This document shows positions 22,501 through 31,472 of a stretch of DNA of 45,863 nucleotides, in pieces. The stretch comes from Clostridia bacterium (GTDB lineage: Bacteria; Bacillota; Clostridia; Christensenellales; Aristaeellaceae). The notes beneath the pieces were generated by a model. The model was not told the origin of the DNA and made no database searches. It was given only the letters and a program-made list of their open reading frames with translations. The first letter of the stretch is position 1. Every line of letters begins with the position of its first letter. Made by a program: the position numbers and the translations under genes. The stretch is from positions 1 through 45,863 of the forward strand of contig JAFTWV010000132.1 in assembly GCA_017465155.1 (NCBI GenBank). Direction: 5' to 3'.

Positions 22501-23685
22501 TCAGATTGATTGCTCCAACTTCGACACGCCCTGCCTTTTCGCGCATTCCATGACGGCGTTTGCCACGGCCGGAGCCACACGCTTATCAAATGCGCCGGGG
22601 ATGATGTAGTCCTCCCGGAGTTCTTCGTCCGTGACGATGGCGGCGATGGCTCTGGCGGCGGTGAGCTTCATTTCTTCGGTGATGTCGGTGGCCTGTGCGT
22701 CCAGCGCGCCGCGGAAGATGCCGGGGAATACCAGCACGTTGTTGATCTGGTTGGGATAATCGCTGCGGCCGGTGGCGATGACCCGCGCGCCGCCCTTGGC
22801 TGCCTCCTCGGGCATGATTTCCGGGGTGGGGTTCGCCATCGCGAAGACGATCGCATCCCTGGCCATGGTGGAGACCATCTCTGCCGTCACGACCTTCGGT
22901 GCGGATACGCCGATGAACACGTCTTTGCCGCGGATGATTTCGCTCAGCAGGCCGCGCTCGTTATGCCTGTTCGTGATTTCAGCCATGGCGCGCTGGGCGG
23001 GGTTGAGCCAGTCTTCGTCCACGCTCACCGCGCCCTGACGATCTACCAGCACGATGTTTCCCGCACCAAAGAGCATCAGCAGCCTTGCGATGGAGATGCC
23101 CGCGCTGCCTGCGCCGTTGATGACGATGGATGCGTCCTCCATCCGCTTGCCCACCAGCTTCAGGGCGTTCAGCAGGCCTGCCGACACGACGATGGCGGTA
23201 CCATGCTGATCATCGTGGAATACGGGGATGTCCAGCTCCTCTTTAAGCCGGCGCTCAATCTCGAAGCACCGGGGAGCGCTGATATCCTCCAGGTTGACGC
23301 CGCCGAAGGTGGGCGCGAGGTACTTGACCGTCCGGACGATTTCGTCCACATCCTTCGTGTCAAGGCAGATGGGGAAGGCGTCCACATCCGCGAATTCCTT
23401 GAACAGGATGGCCTTGCCCTCCATGACGGGCATGGCAGCCTCCGGTCCGATGTCGCCCAGACCCAGCACTGCTGTGCCGTCCGACACCACCGCCACGAGA
23501 TTCCCCTTGGCTGTGTAACGGTACACATCGCGGGGGTTGGCGGCGATCCGGCGGCAAGGCTCGGCCACGCCGGGGGTATAGGCGGTGGACAGATCAGCGC
23601 GGTTTTCTACCTTCACCTTGCTGACTACGGAAATTTTGCCGCGGTTCTGTTCATGCATTTCAAGGGCAAGCTGATTATAATCCAT
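22501..23685 (-). CDS. NAD(P)-dependent malic enzyme
   Basis: This 394-residue short-form malic enzyme decarboxylates malate to pyruvate with reduction of NAD(P). The N-terminal malic domain shows [20 protein letters not shown] with the catalytic Tyr, [15 protein letters not shown], and the metal-binding FHDDQHGTA. The NAD domain carries the Rossmann motif [15 protein letters not shown] and AMANPTPEI. It lacks the phosphotransacetylase-like extension of MaeB. Cofactor preference cannot be read safely. AGGAGG lies nine bases before the ATG. It is divergent from the FMN-binding protein gene. Confidence 0.95.
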   Translation of the reverse strand: MDYNQLALEMHEQNRGKISVVSKVKVENRADLSTAYTPGVAEPCRRIAANPRDVYRYTAKGNLVAVVSDGTAVLGLGDIGPEAAMPVMEGKAILFKEFADVDAFPICLDTKDVDEIVRTVKYLAPTFGGVNLEDISAPRCFEIERRLKEELDIPVFHDDQHGTAIVVSAGLLNALKLVGKRMEDASIVINGAGSAGISIARLLMLFGAGNIVLVDRQGAVSVDEDWLNPAQRAMAEITNRHNERGLLSEIIRGKDVFIGVSAPKVVTAEMVSTMARDAIVFAMANPTPEIMPEEAAKGGARVIATGRSDYPNQINNVLVFPGIFRGALDAQATDITEEMKLTAARAIAAIVTDEELREDYIIPGAFDKRVAPAVANAVMECAKRQGVSKLEQSI

Positions 23686-23811
23686 GAGGGGATTCCTCCT
23701 GCATTCTGATTTTCAACCTATACTTTACCACATTTGCGGCCAATCGGAAAGCCCCCGAACACAGGAAGCACAGCTTTATGAACACATGTGTTCATTCCGT
23801 ATCTGCATCCA

Positions 23812-23840
23812 TTGACAGAAAACGGGTGCGATGCTACAAT
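23812..23840 (+). promoter_or_regulatory. promoter of the secreted FMN-binding-domain gene
   Basis: TTGACA at 23812-23817 and TACAAT at 23835-23840 have a 17-base spacer. AAGGAGG follows and the ATG is at 23880. Confidence 0.82.
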
Positions 23841-23879
23841 TATAATAACAAATCAAACTTCATAAGGAGGCAATCATCC

Positions 23880-25247
23880 ATGAAAAAGATTCTTGCCCTT
23901 CTGCTGACCCTTGCGCTGCTGCTGCCTGCCGCGGGTATGGCGGAAATGACCGATGAGGAGCTCCATGCGTGGGCGCTGAGCAACGGCTATGTCAAGGCTG
24001 AGACCGACGCCATCACCTCTGCTACCACCAACAAGGCCGGCGGCGTGAACTTCGGCGCCATCGAGTGGACGGATGAGCTGCAGGTTATGGCCATCAAGGA
24101 ATTCCTCAAGGGCGGCCACTACCTGGGCGATCCTGCCTATGCGCAGGACGAGACCGGCTGGAACTACCGCGAAATGTACCAGATGGCAACCGTGTACGGC
24201 AATATGCCCAACAACACCAACCTGGAGCTGGTGCTGGACGTTGACAGCCTGTGCCTGCTGGGCGTCTCCGAGGCCGGCACCTCCAAGACCCTGCACTTCA
24301 ACTACAACCCCAATGTGTCCATCTCCTGGTGCCGCCAGCTGCGTCCCCACGAGGAGGAGACCTACAACTACTACTGCTCCTACGGCATCCAGTTTGACGG
24401 CGTGGTGCGCATCTTCACTCCTGCCGATATGGAGACTGAGGAGGGCAAGGCAAAGCTGCTGAACCTGTTTGACAAGTACTATCCCACCCTTGCCACCTCC
24501 TGGATGGGCTATGCGGCGACCTTTGCGGCCCTGACTGACGAAGCGGAAATCACCGCTGCCAAGCTGGGCTATATCGAAAAGCAGCTCAAGGGCGGCGCGA
24601 TGGTTATCTACGAAGTTGTGCCTACCCGAATCATCATCACCGCGCCCTTCCTGATCAACATGAGCCCCACCATGATCAACGGCGTGAACTTTGTCACCCA
24701 GCTGGAGGGCGAGAAGAAGTACGCTTATGACCTGCTGCTGAACGAATCCTTCCTCGACGCGCTGGTTGCCTACAAGGCTGCCTACATCGCCACCGAAGAG
24801 GGCAAGGCCGAGGTCGAAGCCCATTACGCCACCGGCATGTACCCCATGCTCGACCAGTACTGCGCGCAGTACGGCGCTCCCACCAGCCTGCAGATCTGCA
24901 TGATGCCGGGTACCGCTGCCGGCCTGAAGACCCAGACCACCTGGACGCCCGCTGTCGTTGCCGCTCCTGCTGAGGATGGCTCGCTGACCGGCGCAGCTGC
25001 TGGCTTCCATGGCACGATCAATGTCAAGGTGACGCTGAATGAGGACGGTACCATCGCTTCCCTGACCGCCGACACCTCCTGCGAGAATGCGGAATACGGC
25101 GCGAAGGTCGGCACGGACGAGGCCTTCATTGCGCAGTTTATCGGCAAGACCGGCCCCTTCGTCATCGGCGAAGGTATTGACGCTGTTTCCGGTGCGACCG
25201 GCACCTCTGCTGCTGTGGTCGAGGCCATCAACAGCGCTGTCAAGTAA
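23880..25247 (+). CDS. secreted protein with FMN-binding domain and split-barrel-like region
   Basis: This 455-residue protein has a signal peptide (KKILALLLTLALLLPAAGMA) without a lipobox. The C-terminal 85 residues form an FMN_bind domain with the flavinylation-type motif DAVSGATGTS, where threonine esterifies FMN in Rnf/Nqr-like proteins. The region near 40-50 reads DAITSATTNKAGG, a second SAT motif. The middle (NTNLELVLDVDSLCLLGVSE, then TLHFNYNPNVSISWCRQL) resembles pyridoxamine-5'-phosphate-oxidase-like split barrels. A role in extracellular electron transfer is a reasonable inference, if an ApbE transferase exists elsewhere. Codon choice is strongly biased to C/G-ending codons, suggesting high expression. 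Its own promoter and terminator make it a single unit. Confidence 0.8.
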   Translation: MKKILALLLTLALLLPAAGMAEMTDEELHAWALSNGYVKAETDAITSATTNKAGGVNFGAIEWTDELQVMAIKEFLKGGHYLGDPAYAQDETGWNYREMYQMATVYGNMPNNTNLELVLDVDSLCLLGVSEAGTSKTLHFNYNPNVSISWCRQLRPHEEETYNYYCSYGIQFDGVVRIFTPADMETEEGKAKLLNLFDKYYPTLATSWMGYAATFAALTDEAEITAAKLGYIEKQLKGGAMVIYEVVPTRIIITAPFLINMSPTMINGVNFVTQLEGEKKYAYDLLLNESFLDALVAYKAAYIATEEGKAEVEAHYATGMYPMLDQYCAQYGAPTSLQICMMPGTAAGLKTQTTWTPAVVAAPAEDGSLTGAAAGFHGTINVKVTLNEDGTIASLTADTSCENAEYGAKVGTDEAFIAQFIGKTGPFVIGEGIDAVSGATGTSAAVVEAINSAVK

Positions 25248-25257
25248 GCTGATTTCC

Positions 25258-25289
25258 CATCCCCTGTGGCTTTGCCATGGGGGATTTTT
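25258..25289 (+). terminator. terminator of the FMN-binding protein gene
   Basis: A hairpin made from CCCCTGTGGC and GCCATGGGG, with a small bulge, is followed by ATTTTTG. It starts about ten bases after the stop codon. Confidence 0.75.
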
Positions 25290-25313
25290 GCGTCTGCTGA
25301 TGCGGAGCCTCGC

Positions 25314-25343
25314 TTGACAAACGGTCTCCTGCAGTGCTATGAT
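25314..25343 (+). promoter_or_regulatory. Nudix gene promoter
   Basis: TTGACA at 25314-25319 and TATGAT at 25338-25343 have an 18-base spacer. AAAGGAGG lies shortly before the ATG at 25387. Confidence 0.8.
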
Positions 25344-25386
25344 AAGCCCCCAAAAATGATGCAAAACCAAAGGAGGCTGCACGATC

Positions 25387-25920
25387 ATGGAGCTTTGGGA
25401 CCTTTACGACCGCGACCGGGTCAAAACCGGAGAAACCATCCAGCGGGGAGATGCTCTGCCCCGGGGGCGCTACCACATGGTGGTGCATGTTGTGATATTC
25501 AATGCGCAGGGGCAGATGCTCATCCAGCAGCGTCAGCCCTTCAAGGCGGGCTGGCCGAACCTGTGGGATGTGACCGTGGGCGGCAGCGCGGTGGCCGGTG
25601 ATTCCAGCCAGATGGCTGCCGAACGCGAGACGCTGGAGGAAATCGGACTGCCCATCGACCTGTCTGACGAGCGGCCTAAGCTGACCATCCATTTCAATCA
25701 CGGCTTTGACGATGTTTACACGCTTGTGAAGGATGTTGACCTGAATGCCCTCACCCTGCAGGAGAGCGAGGTGCAGGCTGTTCGCTGGGCCGATGAAGCC
25801 GAGGTGCAGCAGATGATTGCCGACGGGCGCTTCATCCCCTACCATCCGTCGCTGATTACGCTGCTGTTTGCGCTGCGGAATCAGCGCGGTACCCACACAA
25901 ACACAGGGAATGCCGGGTGA
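25387..25920 (+). CDS. Nudix hydrolase, IPP-isomerase-like subgroup
   Basis: This 177-residue protein has the arrangement of the YfcD/isopentenyl-diphosphate-isomerase-like Nudix subgroup: WDLYDRDRVKTGETIQRG, RYHMVVHVVIFN, LIQQRQPFKAGWPNLWDVTV, then the Nudix box. The box begins at G66 and ends REtLEEIG at 80-87. The first glutamate of the consensus (G-x5-E) is aspartate here (D72). Its substrate is unknown; nucleotide-sugar or dinucleotide diphosphates are usual. It is monocistronic between two terminators. Confidence 0.88.
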   Translation: MELWDLYDRDRVKTGETIQRGDALPRGRYHMVVHVVIFNAQGQMLIQQRQPFKAGWPNLWDVTVGGSAVAGDSSQMAAERETLEEIGLPIDLSDERPKLTIHFNHGFDDVYTLVKDVDLNALTLQESEVQAVRWADEAEVQQMIADGRFIPYHPSLITLLFALRNQRGTHTNTGNAG

Positions 25921-25950
25921 TCCGGCTGACCGGATGCACAGCCCCAACAA

Positions 25951-26003
25951 AAAAGGTGCCCGCCCCCCTGCTTTTGATCGCAGCAGGAGGCGGGCACTTT
26001 GTG
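25951..26003. terminator. bidirectional terminator between Nudix and cvpA
   Basis: AGTGCCCGCC / GGCGGGCACC form the main stem with an inner CTGC / GCAG pair. On the minus strand it is followed by TTTTTTGTT, so it is strongest for the cvpA transcript; on the plus strand a TTTG follows. Confidence 0.82.
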
Positions 26004-26011
26004 TTGGGGGA

Positions 26012-26722
26012 TCAGAAGAGCCGTCCGTTCATGATCGCGGTGATCAGATTGCCGTTCATGAACACCGGCGCAAGGGCGCTTCCAGCCAGCAGCTCGTTGA
26101 TCACGTCCAGCGGAACCATCGTCTGCACCAGCGGGATCAGCGTGAATACCGCCAGGCAGATCAGCAGCCCGCGCAGGAGACCGAATACGCCGCCTGCAAG
26201 GCTGTCCAGCTGCTTGAGAACCGGGAAGCGGAACACCGCCCGCAGCAGGTTCAGCACGACGGAAATGACGATATACAGCGCGGCAAAGCAGACAAGGAAG
26301 CAGATGATGTTGATGCTGGCCTGCAGGATGGTCTGGCTGACGTATTCCGCCACCGTTTCCACGCCTGTGGAGGCATAAACGTGGTTTTCGAGGTTGGTCT
26401 GGAGGATGGTGTCCAGAGGCGCGGGGAGCTGTACCTTTTCCAGCACCTGCCGCACGCCCTCCTGTCCAAGACCGATAACGTTGGTAATGGCCAGCTCAAG
26501 GTCGCCTACGCGGGAGGATGCATCCGTGTAGTGAGACAGGGTGCGCACCAGCTCCTGATTGTTCTGGATCAGCACCGCCAGCTTAGGGTACAGCCAAAAG
26601 GAGGCGATGAAGGAGACCAGCCCGCCGCCGATATTCAGCACGCTGCTGATGAATCCCCGATACAGCCCGAACAGCACCGAAATGCCGATGATACCGATGA
26701 TGACGTAATCCACGACGTTCAT
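26012..26722 (-). CDS. CvpA family membrane protein
   Basis: This 236-residue protein has the CvpA pattern: VVDYVIIGIIGISVLFGLYRGFISSVLNI at the start, a second hydrophobic pair at about 30-50, and later helices with FPVLKQLDSLAGGVFGLLRGLL. CvpA proteins are four-helix inner-membrane proteins linked in other bacteria to envelope stress and colicin V production; the biochemical role is unclear. AGGAGG precedes the ATG. The gene starts 34 bases after the L,D-transpeptidase stop codon, so the two are probably co-transcribed. Confidence 0.9.
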   Translation of the reverse strand: MNVVDYVIIGIIGISVLFGLYRGFISSVLNIGGGLVSFIASFWLYPKLAVLIQNNQELVRTLSHYTDASSRVGDLELAITNVIGLGQEGVRQVLEKVQLPAPLDTILQTNLENHVYASTGVETVAEYVSQTILQASINIICFLVCFAALYIVISVVLNLLRAVFRFPVLKQLDSLAGGVFGLLRGLLICLAVFTLIPLVQTMVPLDVINELLAGSALAPVFMNGNLITAIMNGRLF

Positions 26723-26756
26723 CGTTAACCTCCTGTGGATCGGGCAAAGGCCCGGT

Positions 26757-28823
26757 TTATTCTTCCGCAGCTGCGGTGTAGTAGCGCAGCTCGCAGTCCT
26801 TCAGCTCCTCGTAGGGAATGCTGTCGAGGTACTTCTGGCGCGCAGCGGTCAGGATGGGATCGTGATCTCCGCCCCAGGCATGCTCGGCGTTGATCTTGTC
26901 AATCTCGGCCTTGCGCAGCGCGGGCGCGCAGTAGGGGCAGAAGTCAAGATCGGCATATTTTCCCGTGTCCAGCTCCGCGTAGGTGAAGGGCGTGAATACC
27001 ACGGAGGATTTGGCGCTGTAACAGGTTTCTGCCTTGTGATAGTAACTGCCGCCCTTGGCGTTGTAGTACAGGAGGGTGTCGTCCGCCGGATAATCAATCT
27101 GCCGGCCCTGCCAGTCCTCCCAGATGACGATGCGGCCCAGCTGCTTGCGGTTGTTCCAGATCCACTGCATGTTGATACCCTCGGGGGTCTTCTTACGCTG
27201 GACACGGATGCAGCCGTGGCTGGCGCGCTGGCCCAGATAGGGCTCGGTGGAGGAGTAGATCTTCGAGCTGCTGCTGGAGCGCTGGATGTAGGGTACCTCA
27301 TGCAGCAAATCGCCGTCGTTGTACTTGAGGGCGTTGGGGCAGAACATGTTATCGCTCTTGAAGCCGCCGGTGGGGCTGATGTAGAGGAACTCGCCGGAGC
27401 GTGTCTCGTTATAGGGCTGCTCCGCGTTGGAAAGGCCGGTGGAAACCAGCAGCGTCGATACCAGCTTGCCCTCGCCGAACAGATACAGGCGCTGGGTCAG
27501 CTTGTCCACGACGATGTGGTACTTGTCGGTCATCTCCTTTGTTTCCAGCTTGGAGGTGCGGATATAGCCCTGAACGAGCATGTTCCATGCTTCAATGGAG
27601 TTGTCATGGAAGGTCGAGGAGTAGCATTCAATGAGGGACCAGTCGTTGTCCAGATGCTTGATGACGCGTACGCCCTGACTGCCGCCGGTAATCACACCGA
27701 TGGTGCGGCTGTCCTCATCCGGCTCCGTGTAAAGTTTCGTCTGCCCCTTGAAGGTGTGGTCAATCACGGTGATGGGCGCGCTGAGCATGGCCCACACGGC
27801 AGCTTCGTCGGTGATGTCCATGGGGGTGTTCCAGTAATTTGCTGCTTCACCCTCGATGGTCTCATAAGCGCTGCCGTAGGAGGGGGTGAAGGTGATGTTG
27901 GGCGTGGGAACGGGTGTGGCTGTGGGCTCAGGGGTAGCGGTGGGTTCATCAATGGGATCTGCTTCGACGGCCTCGCCGATCTCGACGATTTCCTCAATGT
28001 CGGCAGCCCCGCCGATGGCGTCGGAGTTCTCCGCTTCTGTGCCGTCGCCGATCTCGATGACGTCCGCCACTTCGTCCTCGAGGCTGAGGGTAACGGTGGG
28101 AACAGGGGTGGCGGTGGGCTCTTCGGTGGGTTCAGCGGTAGGCTCCGCAGTAGGCGTAGGCGCCGGGGTAGGCGTGGCAAAAACGATGCCGAAATCATCC
28201 GGGGAGACGGCAATGTGCTCCTCGTTGGAGGAGAAGCCGGTTGCATCCGAAAGTGTCAGCGTCAGGGCGACGGTGCCTTCTGCCATGGTTGAGGCGTCCC
28301 AGACCACGTCGTTCATGCCGGCGGTGATCTGCCGGTTTTCCAGCAGCGTCCAGATGTTGCCAGCCCACACGCCGACGGTCAGCAGTCCATCCACGCTTGC
28401 GTAGAAATCGACCATCATCAGCTGGTTGACTGCATCCTTGACCGGAACGATGCTGGTCAGGTAGGGCGCGTAGCTGCCGATGATCACCGTGGAGGACGTC
28501 TCCTCCGTGCCGAAGGTGAGCACCAGCTGGTATACGCCCTCGTCGGGGGAAATTCCGCTGCTGGTGCCGTTCCACCAGAGCTGGTTTTCACCGGCAGCGA
28601 CAGGATGAGCCTGCACGATGCTCATGATCGTCGCGCCGTCTGCGTCCCGAAGCGTCAGGTCACATACGCCGTCGGCCGGTACGGTGAAGGTCAGCAGAAA
28701 GGCCTTGCCCGGGCGGATTGTCTCCGCCGGAACCGTCAGGGTCAGCAAAGCCTCCTCCGCCATGACCGGCAGCACCGGCACAGCGAGTATCATGCAAAGC
28801 AGCAGGCAGAGCAGTTTTCGCAT
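26757..28823 (-). CDS. multidomain L,D-transpeptidase (YkuD) with Pro/Thr-rich linker
   Basis: This 688-residue secreted enzyme has a signal peptide (1-22), two FlgD-like Ig domains (about 25-120 and 125-215; WWNGTSSGISPDEGVYQLVL), and a long linker at about 215-310. The linker is rich in TPTP/EPTAEPTEEP repeats and acidic residues. A bacterial SH3 domain follows (about 335-425), then the YkuD catalytic domain (about 428-570) with the cysteine motif SHGCIRV. A C-terminal stretch (YYHKAETCYSA...FCPYC) has spaced His/Cys residues as in small zinc-ribbon-like tails. YkuD enzymes make 3-3 cross-links or attach proteins to peptidoglycan. GGGAGG precedes the ATG. It lies upstream of cvpA. Confidence 0.9.
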   Translation of the reverse strand: MRKLLCLLLCMILAVPVLPVMAEEALLTLTVPAETIRPGKAFLLTFTVPADGVCDLTLRDADGATIMSIVQAHPVAAGENQLWWNGTSSGISPDEGVYQLVLTFGTEETSSTVIIGSYAPYLTSIVPVKDAVNQLMMVDFYASVDGLLTVGVWAGNIWTLLENRQITAGMNDVVWDASTMAEGTVALTLTLSDATGFSSNEEHIAVSPDDFGIVFATPTPAPTPTAEPTAEPTEEPTATPVPTVTLSLEDEVADVIEIGDGTEAENSDAIGGAADIEEIVEIGEAVEADPIDEPTATPEPTATPVPTPNITFTPSYGSAYETIEGEAANYWNTPMDITDEAAVWAMLSAPITVIDHTFKGQTKLYTEPDEDSRTIGVITGGSQGVRVIKHLDNDWSLIECYSSTFHDNSIEAWNMLVQGYIRTSKLETKEMTDKYHIVVDKLTQRLYLFGEGKLVSTLLVSTGLSNAEQPYNETRSGEFLYISPTGGFKSDNMFCPNALKYNDGDLLHEVPYIQRSSSSSKIYSSTEPYLGQRASHGCIRVQRKKTPEGINMQWIWNNRKQLGRIVIWEDWQGRQIDYPADDTLLYYNAKGGSYYHKAETCYSAKSSVVFTPFTYAELDTGKYADLDFCPYCAPALRKAEIDKINAEHAWGGDHDPILTAARQKYLDSIPYEELKDCELRYYTAAAEE

Positions 28824-28860
28824 AGTGTCCTCCCATATATCATCCTACAGATTAGAGTCA

Positions 28861-29919
28861 TCAGCACGTCCGGACCTCACGGGCGGGGACGGTATTTTTC
28901 ATCATAGCACAGAATGACGGATTCGTCCATCCCGTCATCAGGGGAAGGAGGTCTTCTGCGCTGTGGACGCATGCATCGCAAGCCGCAGCGGGGAAGCGTT
29001 CTTCCGGATCAATCAGCACGGACAGGACGCCGGCGTTTCGGCCGGATTCGGTGTCCAGCGGCCGATCGCCGACCATTAGGCACTCTGCCGGATCAAGACC
29101 GTGTTTGTCCATCAAATGCAGGAGCATGTCCGGCGCAGGCTTACGGGCAAGGCCATCCTCCTCGGTAACGAAGCCGCTGAAATGAGACAGCAGCCCCGCC
29201 GTATCGAGCAGATCGCGGCTGACAAGGTCGCGGTGGGTGGCGACATAGCTCCTGACGCCCCGTCTGCTCAGGGTGCGGAGAACCTCGGGAATCCCGGGCA
29301 TCGGCGGCAGGCCGCGGCGGAGCTCGTCCTTTTCATGCTGGCGGAACGCGCGGACAAGCATGTCCGGCGAAACGTCGTTTTCTCCGCCGATGACCTCGCA
29401 GCAGTGACGCAGGCAGTTCTTCATCAGGGCGAGGGTACGTTCCGGGGCAACGGCGATTCTGTAATCAGCCGCTGCCGCAGAAAATGCCCGCACCATTGCA
29501 GGATAGCTGTTCAGCAGCGTGCCGTCGAAGTCCCAGAAAACATGCTTTACATGGCTCAATGCGATCAGCCGGGCGGCATGGGCGTCCGCCGGACACAGGT
29601 CGTATTGCAGCAGCGCGCAGGGGCGGACAAACTGCGCGTCCTCATGCTCGGTGCGGGTGGGCAGAGAAGAGGTTCGGGCGCTCAGGAAGGTGAAGGAAAT
29701 GCCGCCGTGCTCATAGACAAGGCGCGGCTGTACATCCGTAACCGGCAGGGACAGCTCCTCTGTCAGCTCGCGGACAAGACAGTCCTGCGCCGTTTCTCCC
29801 TTTTCGCGCTTGCCGCCGGGAAATTCCCACAGGTGCGCGTTCGAGCGGCCCTCGCCGCGCTGGCACAGCAGGATACGCCCTGCTTCATCATATATAACGC
29901 CTGCAGATACCTCGATCAT
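28861..29919 (-). CDS. Nudix-HAD fusion protein (NTP pyrophosphohydrolase plus phosphatase)
   Basis: This 352-residue protein joins two enzymes. Residues 1-122 form a MutT-like Nudix domain with box G36-x5-E42 and RELTEEL at 50-56; the final box glycine is serine. Residues 125-352 form a HAD phosphatase of the phosphoglycolate-phosphatase type: [11 protein letters not shown] with D130/D132, motif II VATHRD, motif III lysine in ARKPAPD, and motif [18 protein letters not shown] combined route from NTP to NMP to nucleoside, or clean-up of damaged nucleotides, is plausible. Its ATG overlaps the stop codon of the endonuclease IV gene (ATGA), tying it to DNA repair. GAAGGAG precedes the start. Confidence 0.88.
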   Translation of the reverse strand: MIEVSAGVIYDEAGRILLCQRGEGRSNAHLWEFPGGKREKGETAQDCLVRELTEELSLPVTDVQPRLVYEHGGISFTFLSARTSSLPTRTEHEDAQFVRPCALLQYDLCPADAHAARLIALSHVKHVFWDFDGTLLNSYPAMVRAFSAAAADYRIAVAPERTLALMKNCLRHCCEVIGGENDVSPDMLVRAFRQHEKDELRRGLPPMPGIPEVLRTLSRRGVRSYVATHRDLVSRDLLDTAGLLSHFSGFVTEEDGLARKPAPDMLLHLMDKHGLDPAECLMVGDRPLDTESGRNAGVLSVLIDPEERFPAAACDACVHSAEDLLPLMTGWTNPSFCAMMKNTVPAREVRTC

Positions 29920-30743
29920 GCATGATGCTCCTTCAAAATGGCAATTTCCCGGGCATAGCCGTCCAGCTCATTGGGCGTTTCCAGCAGCATGGGCAAATGG
30001 CGCAGCGCCGGGTGCTCCGTTATGCGCAAAATGGCATCCAGCCCGATGTGGCCTTCGCCCAGCTTTTCGTGGCGATCCTTGCGGGCGCTGCGCGGGTTCT
30101 TTGAATCGTTGATGTGCAGCGCCTTGAGACGGTCAAGGCCGATGACGCGGTCGAAGGCGGTCAGCACGCCGTCGAGATCGTGCACGATATCATAGCCTGC
30201 GTCGTGCACATGGCAGGTATCCAGACAAATGCCCAGATGATCGCTCAGTTCCACATGGTCGATGATAGCCTGCAGTTCCTCAAAGCTGCTGCCCACCTCA
30301 CTGCCCTTGCCTGCCATGGTTTCCAGCAGCACGGTGGTCTGCATATCTGCCCACAGCACGCTGTTGAGCATGTCTGCGATGTATTGTACGCCTGTTTCCA
30401 CGCCCTGTCCGACATGGCTGCCGGGATGGAAATTGTACAGATTTCCGGGCGTGGCCTCCAGGCGCTGCAAATCGTCGGCCATGGTACGGCGGGCGAAATC
30501 GCGGATGGCAGGGTCTGCAGAGCAGCCGTTGAGCGTATAGGGCGCATGGGCGAGAATCTGGCCGAAGGCGTGCTCCTGTGCAAAGGCGCGGAAGGCTTCT
30601 GTGTCGCGCAGGTCAAGGGGCCTGGCGTTCCCCCCCCGCGGATTCCTCGTGAAAAACTGGAATGTGTTTGCCCCGATGGATGCGGCTTCCCGGGCCATGT
30701 GGAGATAGCCCTTCGAGGCGGAAAGATGACAGCCTATGAGCAT
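29916..30743 (-). CDS. nfo: deoxyribonuclease IV (AP endonuclease, Nfo)
   Basis: This 275-residue TIM-barrel enzyme cuts DNA 5' to abasic sites in base excision repair. The zinc-ligand motifs are present: GCHLSASKG at the start, [34 protein letters not shown] and [11 protein letters not shown], with [10 protein letters not shown] near the end. It lies 12 bases downstream of the pentapeptide-repeat gene and overlaps the Nudix-HAD gene, so the three form an operon. Length is normal for the family. Confidence 0.96.
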   Translation of the reverse strand: MLIGCHLSASKGYLHMAREAASIGANTFQFFTRNPRGGNARPLDLRDTEAFRAFAQEHAFGQILAHAPYTLNGCSADPAIRDFARRTMADDLQRLEATPGNLYNFHPGSHVGQGVETGVQYIADMLNSVLWADMQTTVLLETMAGKGSEVGSSFEELQAIIDHVELSDHLGICLDTCHVHDAGYDIVHDLDGVLTAFDRVIGLDRLKALHINDSKNPRSARKDRHEKLGEGHIGLDAILRITEHPALRHLPMLLETPNELDGYAREIAILKEHHA

Positions 30744-30755
30744 TTTGTTTCTCCC

Positions 30756-31376
30756 TTATTTCACCACGAGTCCCAGTAGTTTTGCGAGCTCTGCTGCCTG
30801 CAGGGGCGTGACGATCATCCCCCGCAGATCCGGCAGGTTCACCATCAGCCCGTCCAGCGTGCAGGTGCGCAGATCAAGCCCCTTCATCGGCGTACGGAAG
30901 AATGTCGCGCGGGTCAGATCGCAGTCGGCAAATTCAACGCTCTTGACGGCTGCGCTTTCCATTGCGGCCTCTGTCATGCTGCAGTCTGTGAAGGCAACCC
31001 GATCCGTCCTGCATTCGGAGAGGTTGAGGTAATCCGCTTTGCAGCCGCACAAGGACGTGCTGCGCAGGATCGCCTTGATCATGTCGGCGCCGGAGAGACG
31101 GCAGGTATCGAAGCGTACCCGCTGAAACACGGCACTCCCGAAATTGGCCCGGGACAGGTCGCAGTGGTCGAACAGCACGTCCACGAAGCCTGCTCGGGTG
31201 AGATCGGCATCTGTCAGCGTGCATTTGCGGAAGATGCAGCCTCTGAATTCCCTTGCATGCATCTGCTCGTGAGCCATATCTGCCTCATCGAACAGGCAGC
31301 CTTCGTATTCGTCCTCATCGGGAAGCTCAGCATGCTCTGTCAGGTCTTCGGGGATGCGGGGAAGCTCGAGTTTCAT
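30756..31376 (-). CDS. pentapeptide-repeat protein
   Basis: This 206-residue protein is built from A(D/N)Lxx-type pentapeptides over about 25-180: LFDEADM, CTLTDADLTRAGF, CDLSRANFGSAVF, CRLSGADMIKAIL, CDLTRATFF and so on. The repeats fold into a quadrilateral beta-helix. Some relatives (Qnr, MfpA, McbG) mimic DNA and protect gyrase from quinolones or microcins; most have no known role. A cysteine-rich register resembles Qnr-like proteins, but I cannot assign resistance. GGAGG precedes the ATG. It heads the nfo and Nudix-HAD operon. Confidence 0.88.
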   Translation of the reverse strand: MKLELPRIPEDLTEHAELPDEDEYEGCLFDEADMAHEQMHAREFRGCIFRKCTLTDADLTRAGFVDVLFDHCDLSRANFGSAVFQRVRFDTCRLSGADMIKAILRSTSLCGCKADYLNLSECRTDRVAFTDCSMTEAAMESAAVKSVEFADCDLTRATFFRTPMKGLDLRTCTLDGLMVNLPDLRGMIVTPLQAAELAKLLGLVVK

Positions 31377-31472
31377 GGTGCGGTTCCTCCGTGGTGGGGT
31401 AGATGGGCAGCTGTCTCATCAGTCAGTGCCGATACGGGACAGCAGCAAGGTCTCCGGCAGAGAGGGCTGGGG

